Assembly: GCF_002799155.1 (NCBI RefSeq)
Contig: NZ_NERD01000001.1
Span: forward strand, 1-64,000
From: Stenotrophomonas maltophilia
Lineage (GTDB): Bacteria; Pseudomonadota; Gammaproteobacteria; Xanthomonadales; Xanthomonadaceae
Direction of reading: 5' to 3'
Length of the DNA stretch: 64,000 nt
Below the pieces are notes generated by a model, which worked only from the letters and a program-made list of their open reading frames with translations, did not search any database and was not told the origin of the DNA. Position numbers and translations under genes: made by a program. Of the stretch, positions 37,751-45,223 are shown piece by piece (the first letter of the stretch is position 1; every line of letters begins with the position of its first letter).

Positions 37751-39052
37751 TCAACCGGCCTCGGCATCCTTTCGCGGCAGCTTGTAGATCACCGCACCGA
37801 TGGCAAACGCGACCAACGCCGCGGCGATGTTCTGCCAGCTGGCACTGGCGAACAGGGCCAGGCACAGCAGCAGCGCCAGCACCGGAATCAGTGGACCACC
37901 CGGCAGCTTCAGCGCACCGGGGCGGTCGGCGTAGCGCTTGGCCAGCACCAGAACCGCCGCAGCGGTACCGATATAGGCGAACAGGCGCGTGGTCATCGAC
38001 AGCAGTGCCAGCTGCACGAACGAGCCGGACAGGGCCAGGCCGAGTGCGATCAGGCCCTGGCACAGGATTGATGCGGCCGGGGTGTGGAAGCGCGGATGCA
38101 CCTGCGCCAGGATCTTCGGCCCGTAGCCATCGCGCGCCAGTGCGAACAGGAAGCGCGGGCCCATCATCATCGTGTTGCTGTTGGTGCCGAGGATGGAGAT
38201 GGTGGCGCCGATGGTGAGGATCAGCGCCAGGGCTTCGCCGCCGAAGCCGGCAGCGGCATCGGCCAGCGGCGTCGCCGAGCTGGACAGGCCGGCCAGCGTG
38301 CCCTGCGCCACTACCTGTACCGCGCCGTAGATGACGGTGACGGTGATGATCATGGTAATCAGGGCGAACGGAATATCGCGGCGCGGATTGCGGTACTCAC
38401 CTGCGGCAGCCGGGATGTTCTCGAAGCCGGCGTAGGCGTACAGCAGCAGCAACGCGGCTTCGCCCATGCGCTGCAGGTCGTGCGGGTCCGGGCGCTGGCC
38501 GGAGAAGGCCAGCTGCGGATCGATGTAGAACGCACCGATGGCCACGAACAGCAGCAGCGGCAGCATCTTGCCGATCACCAGCACCACACCGGTCCGCGCA
38601 GCCGAACGCACGCCGATGATGTTGACGCCGGTAAGGAAGCCGAGCGACACCACGATCACCGCGATGCGGCCCACGCCGGCACCGGCCCATGGCCAGAAAC
38701 GTGCGACCGCATCGGCCAGCGCGTTGCTCAATGCCGCCGCCGAGCTGATGCGGGTCAACCAGATCATCCAGCCGATCTCGAACCCGGCGAATCGCCCGAA
38801 CGCCTCGCGGGCATACAGATAGCTGCCACCGGGTTCATCGAAGTAGCTGGCGGCCTGCGCGTAGCAGAGCACCAGCAGCGCGACGACGATGCCGGCGGCG
38901 ACCACGCCCCACAGGCTGAAGGGGCCGAGCAGGGCGACGGTGGCGGCCGGCAGCAGGTAGATGCCGCTGCCGATCACGTCGTTGATCGACAGGCCGACGA
39001 TCTGCCAGCGGCTGACCGCGCGCTGCAGCTGCGGTTCGTCCTGCGCGCTCAA
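37751..39052 (-). CDS. APC family amino-acid permease
   Basis: This 433-residue transporter has about twelve helices. The APC signature is in the first helix (GLSINDVIGSGIYLLPAATVAL). A C-terminal helical pair, LPGGPLIPVLALLLCLALF, is typical of the AGT/YjeH-like branch. The preferred start is TTG 39052, which overlaps the upstream stop as TTGA and has GGAGA before it. A GTG at 39085 is an alternative. Coupling to the L,D-transpeptidase-like gene and position in the cell-wall locus suggest import of amino acids or dipeptides freed from wall peptides. This is inference. Confidence 0.85.
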   Translation of the reverse strand: MSAQDEPQLQRAVSRWQIVGLSINDVIGSGIYLLPAATVALLGPFSLWGVVAAGIVVALLVLCYAQAASYFDEPGGSYLYAREAFGRFAGFEIGWMIWLTRISSAAALSNALADAVARFWPWAGAGVGRIAVIVVSLGFLTGVNIIGVRSAARTGVVLVIGKMLPLLLFVAIGAFYIDPQLAFSGQRPDPHDLQRMGEAALLLLYAYAGFENIPAAAGEYRNPRRDIPFALITMIITVTVIYGAVQVVAQGTLAGLSSSATPLADAAAGFGGEALALILTIGATISILGTNSNTMMMGPRFLFALARDGYGPKILAQVHPRFHTPAASILCQGLIALGLALSGSFVQLALLSMTTRLFAYIGTAAAVLVLAKRYADRPGALKLPGGPLIPVLALLLCLALFASASWQNIAAALVAFAIGAVIYKLPRKDAEAG

Positions 39053-39816
39053 CGGGCGTCTCCGCCCAGTGCGGGCAGCTGCCACTGGGCCTGCAGGCGC
39101 TTGTACTCGGCGCGTGGCAGCAGCACGAAGCGCGGCGTATCCTGCGGCCGCAGCCAGTCCAGCAGCGCCTGCATGCGTGCTTGTGGCATGGCGGTGCAGC
39201 CGGCGGTGGCCTCACCGGGCTGGCGCCAGAGATGGGCGAAGATGCAGCTGCCCCTGCCGGGCTGGTTGTCCGGGTTGTGGGCGATCACGAAGCCTTCCCG
39301 GTAGCGCACGTCGCCCTTGTTGTGCAGGTCCAGCCGCATCGGCTCGGTGGAGCCCTTGACCGCTGCGCTGCCGACCTTCTTCGCGTCGACGATGCGGTTG
39401 TAGAACGGCGAACCGGGTACGTCCATGCAGTAGCTGCTGTCCAGCATCGGCTGGTACGGCATCGCGGTACCGGGGCGGGTGACCGCATAGCCGAACGCGC
39501 TGCCGAGCGCGAACACGCCGGCCGGGCTGCGGCCATCCCCCTCCTGCTTCTGCGGGCCGTCGGCCTGCGCTGGATGCAGGCCCAGCCCCCAGGCGCTGCC
39601 GGTGCGGCCCAGCGCCACCGGGAACGCCTGCCCATGTGCATGCCAGCCCTTGCCGTCGCGTACATAGGCCTGCAGCTGCCCCTGGGTGCTGTCCCAGCCT
39701 TCGCTGGTGACCACGATCAGCTGGCGCGCGCCGTCCAGTGGCGCGGCGTGGACGGACACTGCCGCAGCAAGCAGCAGTGCGGTGGCGGCGAGGCGAACCA
39801 GCGATTTCATCAACAT
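39049..39816 (-). CDS. Exported L,D-transpeptidase-fold (YkuD) protein
   Basis: This 255-residue periplasmic protein has a signal peptide (about 1-24) and the YkuD catalytic motif IFAHLWRQPGEATAGCTAMP (His195, Cys207). Members act as L,D-transpeptidases or, in reverse, L,D-carboxypeptidases on peptidoglycan stems. This variant, with a HxxxxxxxxxxxC spacing and no LysM domain, belongs to the less studied branch. It shares the operon with the permease (overlap of 4 bases) and the RpiR regulator (9 bases upstream). Two start codons are close, and 39816 has GGAG before it. Confidence 0.85.
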   Translation of the reverse strand: MLMKSLVRLAATALLLAAAVSVHAAPLDGARQLIVVTSEGWDSTQGQLQAYVRDGKGWHAHGQAFPVALGRTGSAWGLGLHPAQADGPQKQEGDGRSPAGVFALGSAFGYAVTRPGTAMPYQPMLDSSYCMDVPGSPFYNRIVDAKKVGSAAVKGSTEPMRLDLHNKGDVRYREGFVIAHNPDNQPGRGSCIFAHLWRQPGEATAGCTAMPQARMQALLDWLRPQDTPRFVLLPRAEYKRLQAQWQLPALGGDAR

Positions 39817-39825
39817 GCGCTCCGG

Positions 39826-40674
39826 TCAGGAATCCAGCAGGTGGTCGATCCGCTCCAGGTTCACCGCAAGCTGTTGCTGGCGGTCCGGATTGGCGTGGCA
39901 GAGCAGCACGAACAGGAAATCGAGCAGGGCGTGCATGGCGCTACGGTACAGCAGCTGCGCGACCTGCGGCGTACGGTCGTGCGCACACACCACCAGCGCC
40001 GCATCAGCATGCGCGCGCAGCGGGTTGGCGGTGTGGCGGGTGATGGAAATCACCTTGCCACCCATGTCCTGGAACTGCCGTGACAGCTGCGAAAGCTGCG
40101 GCAGGTTGCCGAACTCGGAGAACACCAGCAACGCATCGCCGGGACGCGCGGCCGACAGGTTGGCCAGCATCAGGATCGGATCGGTATGCGGCACTACCAG
40201 CAGGCCAAGCAGCGACAGCCGCATGGCAAACTCGCGGGCATACAGGCCGTCGTCACCCAGGCCGTAGACGAACAGTTTGGGCGCGCCGTCGAGCAGCTGC
40301 ACGATGCGCTCGATCTCCTCGCGCGGATTGGCCTGCCGGGTTTCTTCCTCGGCCTGGGCCTTGCTGCGGCGCAGGGCCTCGCCCAGGCGCAGGTAGTCGT
40401 CGCCGCTGTCGGGTTCGCTGGGCGCCTGCTGTGGATCGGCACCGGCGCGGGCGACGTCCTGGCCGATCGAGTACTTCAGGTCCGGGTAGCCCTTGAAGCC
40501 GAGTTTCTGGCTGAACTTCACCACGCTGGACTGGCTGATGCCCAGCGCGCTGGCCAGCTGCTGGGACGAGTAGTCGCGCAGCAGGTGGGCGTTGTCGAGG
40601 ATGAAGTCGGCGATGCGACGTTCGATGGCCGACATCTGCCCGCGCTCGGTTCGGATTTTCAGCAGGGGCGGCAT
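39826..40674 (-). CDS. RpiR-family transcriptional regulator with SIS domain
   Basis: This is a 282-residue DNA-binding regulator. The N-terminal winged helix-turn-helix (about 15-75) has the RpiR signature ISQSSVVKFSQKLGFKGYPDLK. The C-terminal SIS domain (about 125-260) normally binds a phosphosugar, for example VYGLGDDGLYAREFAM and LVFSEFGNLPQLSQL. In E. coli MurR, a relative, controls N-acetylmuramate use. Its neighbours here are all wall-peptide enzymes, so a muropeptide-derived signal is a reasonable guess. The start is ATG 40674, with a weak Shine-Dalgarno. Confidence 0.9.
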   Translation of the reverse strand: MPPLLKIRTERGQMSAIERRIADFILDNAHLLRDYSSQQLASALGISQSSVVKFSQKLGFKGYPDLKYSIGQDVARAGADPQQAPSEPDSGDDYLRLGEALRRSKAQAEEETRQANPREEIERIVQLLDGAPKLFVYGLGDDGLYAREFAMRLSLLGLLVVPHTDPILMLANLSAARPGDALLVFSEFGNLPQLSQLSRQFQDMGGKVISITRHTANPLRAHADAALVVCAHDRTPQVAQLLYRSAMHALLDFLFVLLCHANPDRQQQLAVNLERIDHLLDS

Positions 40675-40956
40675 GCGGGGTGTCCGGGCATGGGTAGGCG
40701 CGTTGCGGTTGGCAGCGTAGAGCGTGTCATGGGATGGGTCGGGCGGGTGCCAGCAGCGAAGAGGATACGGAGTGCAGTTGTCGCCTTTGACGTTGAGTCC
40801 GCCTTCAAGCGAGCCGAGCACCGCAGGGCCGGCGAGGGCGAAGAGGCGCGAGTGTCTGAGCGCAGCGAGTTCCGCGCCGTCCCTCGACGGGCCGAGGAGC
40901 ACAGGGTACCGGCGTGCGCAGCACGTTGGCTCGCGGCCGGCGGAGCGTTTCTTTTG

Positions 40957-40988
40957 GTTACATTTCTTTGCGCGCAAAGAAAAGTAAC
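40957..40988. repeat. 32-bp near-perfect palindrome in a 361-base gene-free gap
   Basis: GTTAC and GTAAC arms enclose TTTCTTTGCGCGCAAAGAAA. Only the A/A pair at 40962 and 40983 is mismatched. It lies in the 40675-41035 gap between the RpiR gene and the epimerase gene, both on the minus strand. It could end epimerase transcription and separate the two operons. The rest of the gap has no recognisable gene. Its long frames are shadows. The element resembles repeats common at the ends of xanthomonad genes. Confidence 0.75.
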
Positions 40989-41035
40989 GCGCGACCCAGG
41001 AACAGTTGAGGACCAAGCCAGCCGCAAGGCGCAAA

Positions 41036-42130
41036 TCAACCCAGCATCTCCAGCCCGCGCACTTCGGTGATGCCCAGCCCCGGCACCTCGCTGATGCTGA
41101 TCTCCGACTCGTTGAACTGCACGCCACCGCTGACCGGGTCGAACTGGCCCAGCGAGGGGCCATCCAGGTCGACCTTGGTGATCACATCGCTCTTGGCCAC
41201 CGCCAGGTGCACGGCCGCAGCCACGCTGATGCTGGACTCGATCATGCAGCCGATCATGCACGGAACGCCGTAGATGCCGGCGATGTCGGCAATGCGGATG
41301 GCGTTGGACAGGCCGCCAGTCTTCATCAGCTTGATGTTGATGATGTCGGCCGCGCGTTGCTGGATCAGGTCCATCACCTGGCTCGGGCTGAACACGCTTT
41401 CGTCGGCCATCACCGGCGTGTTGACGCGGTCGGTGACGTACTTCAGGCCGCTGATGTCGGCCGCCTTCACCGGCTGCTCCAGCAGCTCCAGTACCACGCC
41501 GGCTTCCTCCAGCGTGCGCATCGCGTGCACCGCCTGCTTGGCGGTCCAGCCCTGGTTGGCGTCCAGGCGAAGCAGGGCGCGGCCTTCCACGGCGGCGTGG
41601 ATCGCCTTGACCCGTTCGATGTCCAGGCCGATGTCCTTGCCGACCTTGATCTTCAGCGACTCGAAGCCGCGTTCGACCGCCGACAGCGAATCGGCCACCA
41701 TCTTGTCGATGTAGTCCACGCTGATGGTGATGTCGGTGGTGATCACCGGGTCGCCGCCACCGAGCATCTGGTACAGCGGTGCACCGTGCAGCTGCGCCCA
41801 CAGGTCATACAGCGCGATCTCCACCGCGGCCTTGGCGCTGGTATTGCGCTCCATCGCGGTCTGCACCAGCCCACACAGGCGGTTGAGGTTGACCACATCC
41901 TGCCCGATCAGGCGCGGTGCGATGAAGTGGCGGATCGCTTCGATGATCGAGCCGTGGGTATCACCGGTGATCACCGCCGTGGCCGGTGCCTCGCCGTACC
42001 CCGTGTGACCGGTGTCGGTGCGGATCAGAACCACCACGTCTTCCACGGTCTCCACCGTGCGCAGGGCGGTTTTGAACGGTGTTTTCAGCGGCACGCGCAG
42101 CATGCCCAGTTCGATGGCAGTGATCTTCAT
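41036..42130 (-). CDS. L-Ala-D/L-Glu epimerase (dipeptide epimerase)
   Basis: This enolase-superfamily enzyme (364 residues) epimerises L-Ala-D-Glu from peptidoglycan to L-Ala-L-Glu. The catalytic residues fit the Bacillus YkfB/AEE pattern almost residue for residue: KxK at Lys160/Lys162, Asp190, Glu218, Asp243 (ADES) and Lys267. It begins directly after the NlpC/P60 gene (stop 42131, start 42130), so translation is coupled. The pair recalls ykfB-ykfC of Bacillus. No signal peptide is present, so it works in the cytoplasm on imported dipeptide. Confidence 0.93.
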   Translation of the reverse strand: MKITAIELGMLRVPLKTPFKTALRTVETVEDVVVLIRTDTGHTGYGEAPATAVITGDTHGSIIEAIRHFIAPRLIGQDVVNLNRLCGLVQTAMERNTSAKAAVEIALYDLWAQLHGAPLYQMLGGGDPVITTDITISVDYIDKMVADSLSAVERGFESLKIKVGKDIGLDIERVKAIHAAVEGRALLRLDANQGWTAKQAVHAMRTLEEAGVVLELLEQPVKAADISGLKYVTDRVNTPVMADESVFSPSQVMDLIQQRAADIINIKLMKTGGLSNAIRIADIAGIYGVPCMIGCMIESSISVAAAVHLAVAKSDVITKVDLDGPSLGQFDPVSGGVQFNESEISISEVPGLGITEVRGLEMLG

Positions 42131-43567
42131 TCAGGGGGTCTTGGCACGCAGGCGTTGGATGTTGGTAATGCGGTCGATGTAGCGGACGGTATCGCTGGCC
42201 ATCATCGGCTCCAGCGGCGTGACCGAAACACCATTGAGGTGGGCCTGCACGCGCGTGCCGTTGGCACCGAACCAGCTGCCGCCCGCGGTATCGTGGATCA
42301 CCCAGGTGCGGCCATCGACGTGGCCGATGGCCATCATCACGTGGCCGGGGATGTAGACCAGGTCGCCCACCTGCAGGTCGCTGACGGCGCGGTCGCGCAG
42401 CGCCTTGCCGCCCTTGCCGGTGAACGGCAGGCGATCCAGCGCCGGGCTGACCGCCTGTGCACTGGTATTGCGCGGCAGCAGCACGCCGAAGCTGCGGTAG
42501 ATCTCGGACACGAATCCACTGCAGTCGCGGGTGTCGTAGTCGTGGCCCCAGCCGTAGCGCTCGCCGAGGAACTTGAAGGCCTGCTGCAGCAGCAGGCGCG
42601 GGGTCAGCGGCAGGTAGTCGGCGGCGGTGTCCTGCGAGCGTGGTAGCAGCGCAGGAACCAGTTTCAATCGGCCATCGGCTTCGCGTACCGGCAACTGCAC
42701 CACCCACGACGCATGCGCCTGCTGGCCGTTCACCGGCTCGGCGGCCGGCCAGTCGGCCAGCACCGGCAAGCGCACGCCCATGTCCAGCTGCAGGCGCGAG
42801 ACGCGCGGTTCTTCCGGGGTGTAGGCAGTCTGCGCGGTGGCGCCGGTGATGATCCGGTAAGGTCCCTTCGCGCCGTAGCCGAGCACCGTGGCCCTGTCGC
42901 CGCTGGCGATGGCATCGGCCTCGATCCATGCGCTGTAGCGCTCGCTGTGCACGAACAGCCAGCGGCCGTCGGCGCTGCGATGGACCACGGCAACCTTGTC
43001 GCCGGGGAACAGCGCCGATTCCTGGAAGCGGTCGATGTCGGTGTCACCGACGCTGCTGAAGACGCGCTCGCGGGTGGGGAAGGTGCGCAGTGCGGCGCGC
43101 TTCACCACCAGCCCGTACTGCGGTGCCGTCCGGGCGGGAATCGCATCGAGGCCGAGGTTGGCTTCGATCGTGCTGCGCAGTGCCGGCGTGATGGCCTGGC
43201 CCTTGTCGTTGTACAGGGTGCGGCTGGGCCAGCTCGACAGCGCGGCGATGCTGGCGTGCACCGTCGCCGCATCAAGTTGGGCTGGCAATGCGGCGATGTC
43301 CTGGATGTGGCTGTCCTGTGCCCGCATCCGCGCGTTCTGTGCCTCGATCTGGCTGCGGTCCAGGATCGGCGCATCGGCGTTGTCCAGGCGCGCGGCCCAG
43401 TACTGCGGGGTCAGGTAGGCCTCGTGCAGGCCGATCACATAGGGCAGCGGTGCGCCGGGATCGGGTGCCGGGGCGGCCTGTGCGAAGGCCGGTGCGGCCA
43501 GCAGGCACAGGGCCAGGGTCAACCGGCGCGGCCACTGCCGGCGCGGTTCGCGGGAAGCCAGGATCAT
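42131..43567 (-). CDS. NlpC/P60 endopeptidase with SH3-like domains, YkfC-like
   Basis: This 478-residue cysteine peptidase is predicted to cut between D-Glu and the diamino acid of stem peptides, giving L-Ala-D-Glu for the epimerase. It has a signal peptide (about 1-32) and two SH3b-like domains (about 150-220 and 225-300). The NlpC/P60 domain has catalytic Cys349 (DTRDCSGF) and His409 (PGHVMM). ATG 43567 has GGAGG 10 bases ahead. A GTG at 43576 is too close to that site. Being exported, it would act in the periplasm before dipeptide import. Confidence 0.9.
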   Translation of the reverse strand: MILASREPRRQWPRRLTLALCLLAAPAFAQAAPAPDPGAPLPYVIGLHEAYLTPQYWAARLDNADAPILDRSQIEAQNARMRAQDSHIQDIAALPAQLDAATVHASIAALSSWPSRTLYNDKGQAITPALRSTIEANLGLDAIPARTAPQYGLVVKRAALRTFPTRERVFSSVGDTDIDRFQESALFPGDKVAVVHRSADGRWLFVHSERYSAWIEADAIASGDRATVLGYGAKGPYRIITGATAQTAYTPEEPRVSRLQLDMGVRLPVLADWPAAEPVNGQQAHASWVVQLPVREADGRLKLVPALLPRSQDTAADYLPLTPRLLLQQAFKFLGERYGWGHDYDTRDCSGFVSEIYRSFGVLLPRNTSAQAVSPALDRLPFTGKGGKALRDRAVSDLQVGDLVYIPGHVMMAIGHVDGRTWVIHDTAGGSWFGANGTRVQAHLNGVSVTPLEPMMASDTVRYIDRITNIQRLRAKTP

Positions 43568-43596
43568 GCGCTGCACACCCTCCTCGAATGCCTGTT

Positions 43597-43667
43597 GGAA
43601 TATTTATTCCTTTCGGCTTCGAAATCAAGAATAAATTATTGACCGGCATCCCGGCCCGTGTTACACA
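43597..43667. promoter_or_regulatory. AT-rich divergent promoter/operator region of the cell-wall locus
   Basis: This region divides the two arms of the locus. It holds GGAATATTTATTCC (43597-43610, 6-bp arms, 2-base spacer) and AATAAATTATT (43630-43640). A plus-strand promoter candidate is TTGACC (43639-43644) with TACACA 17 bases on. A weaker minus-strand promoter overlaps the first palindrome. AT content is far above the surroundings. RpiR proteins bind such AT-rich palindromes, so this is the prime operator candidate for the regulator at 39826-40674. Confidence 0.55.
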
Positions 43668-43699
43668 GCCGTTACCACCCGCGCTGGGGAAGTGTCGCT

Positions 43700-45166
43700 G
43701 TGGAGTCTGCCGTTCGCAAACCGCGTCTGCCTGCCGCCGCCGGCCTGTGTGCCGCGCTGCTGCTGTGGGCGTCGGCCACGCATGCGGCAGGCGAGCGCAA
43801 TTCACAGCAGCGTGCGCGCCAACTGCAGGTAATCGACTTGATTGACAGCGGCCGCTTCAGCGACACCGATGCGCTGCTGGCGACCCGAAGCGATGCTGCC
43901 GAAGGCGCGTTCCAGCGCGAGCGCATGCGCCGCATCCGCCTGGATTTCAGCCTGGATGAAGCAGCCGCCAAGGCGGCCGTGCGCCGCTGGATTCCCGACC
44001 TGACCAACGAGGAATTCGCGCGTTGGGATCAGCTTGGCCTGATCGAGCATCTCGACATCGATGGCACGCGTTGGTATTTCAAGCGCGCACCGTCGAACCT
44101 GTTCCTGCTCAGCGACGAAGCACGCGCACGCCGCCGCGCGGATGCACCGATGCCGCCTCCGGGCCCGAACGAAGTGCTCAATGCACACCACGCGCGCGTG
44201 GTTGCCGCTGCCGAAGAACGTGGCCAGGCGTCGGTACTGCCGCAACGCATTGAGTTCACCCAGTCGCTCACGGTGAAGGCCGATGCGGTGCCGGCTGGCG
44301 AAAACGTACGTGCCTGGATTCCGTACCCGCGCGAGATCCCGGGCCAGCAAGAGCAGGTGCAGTGGCTGGGCAGCACCCCGGGCAAGGCGCGGGTGGCACC
44401 GGCCGACACGCTGCAGCGCACGGCCTACCTGGAGGCCAAAGCGGTGGCCGGGCAGCCGACCCGCTTCGAGGTCCGCTACGCGGTCACGATCCTCGCCCGG
44501 CATACCGCGATCGACCCGGCCAAGGTGCAGCCGACCCCGGCTGATCCGGCCTTGAAACCCTATCTGGCCGAGCAGCTGCCCCATGTGCGCTTCACCCCTG
44601 CGCTGAAGTTGTTCTCCGACCAGGTGCTGCAGGGTGAGACACGCCCGTATGAAGTGGTGCGCAAGCTGTTTGCTGCGGTCGACCGCATTCCCTGGGCCGG
44701 CGCGCGCGAATATTCCACGATCAGCAACATCAGCGATTACGCGCTGCGTGCCGGCCATGCCGACTGCGGGCAGCAGACCCTGCTGCTGATCGCGCTGCTG
44801 CGCATGAATGGCATTCCCGCGCGCTGGCAGTCGGGCATGGTGTTCTCCGACAACGGCAGTGGCTACAACAACCTGCATGACTGGGGGCAGGTCTACCTGG
44901 CGCCGTACGGTTGGCTGCCGATGGACGTGACCACCGGCGCGCTTGCCAGCGATGCGCCTGCACTGCGCGACTTCTACCTGGGTAGCCTCGATGGCTACCG
45001 CATTGCCTTCAACGACGATTTCGGCCAGCCCTTCGTGCCGGCCAAGCAGCACTTCCGCTCGGAAACGGTCGACTCGCAGCGCGGCGAGGCCGAGTGGGCA
45101 GGCGGCAACCTGTACTTCGACCAATGGAGCTACGACTTCCAGTGGCGGGTACTGCCAGCCAGGTAA
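43700..45166 (+). CDS. Exported transglutaminase-like protein
   Basis: This 488-residue protein has a signal peptide (about 1-29), an N-terminal unknown domain, and a C-terminal transglutaminase/cysteine-protease-fold domain. The catalytic triad is visible: Cys356 (GHADCGQQT), His393 (NNLHDWGQ) and Asp409 (LPMDVTTG). Bacterial members mostly hydrolyse amide bonds rather than cross-link. GTG 43700 with GGGGAAG before it gives a normal signal peptide. A GTG at 43658 would overlap the promoter. It heads the plus arm. It may trim peptides in the periplasm or at the surface. Confidence 0.83.
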   Translation: MESAVRKPRLPAAAGLCAALLLWASATHAAGERNSQQRARQLQVIDLIDSGRFSDTDALLATRSDAAEGAFQRERMRRIRLDFSLDEAAAKAAVRRWIPDLTNEEFARWDQLGLIEHLDIDGTRWYFKRAPSNLFLLSDEARARRRADAPMPPPGPNEVLNAHHARVVAAAEERGQASVLPQRIEFTQSLTVKADAVPAGENVRAWIPYPREIPGQQEQVQWLGSTPGKARVAPADTLQRTAYLEAKAVAGQPTRFEVRYAVTILARHTAIDPAKVQPTPADPALKPYLAEQLPHVRFTPALKLFSDQVLQGETRPYEVVRKLFAAVDRIPWAGAREYSTISNISDYALRAGHADCGQQTLLLIALLRMNGIPARWQSGMVFSDNGSGYNNLHDWGQVYLAPYGWLPMDVTTGALASDAPALRDFYLGSLDGYRIAFNDDFGQPFVPAKQHFRSETVDSQRGEAEWAGGNLYFDQWSYDFQWRVLPAR

Positions 45167-45223
45167 CGGTAGCGCGACGCATCGCAGTCCACATCATTCA
45201 ATTCTTGCAGGAGAGAGCAGGGG

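Noticed and set aside
40674..41163. N-terminal extension of the RpiR regulator to a start near 41163
   Set aside because: It crosses the 32-bp palindrome and repeat-like sequence and encodes Arg/Ala-rich residues with no helix-turn-helix continuity.
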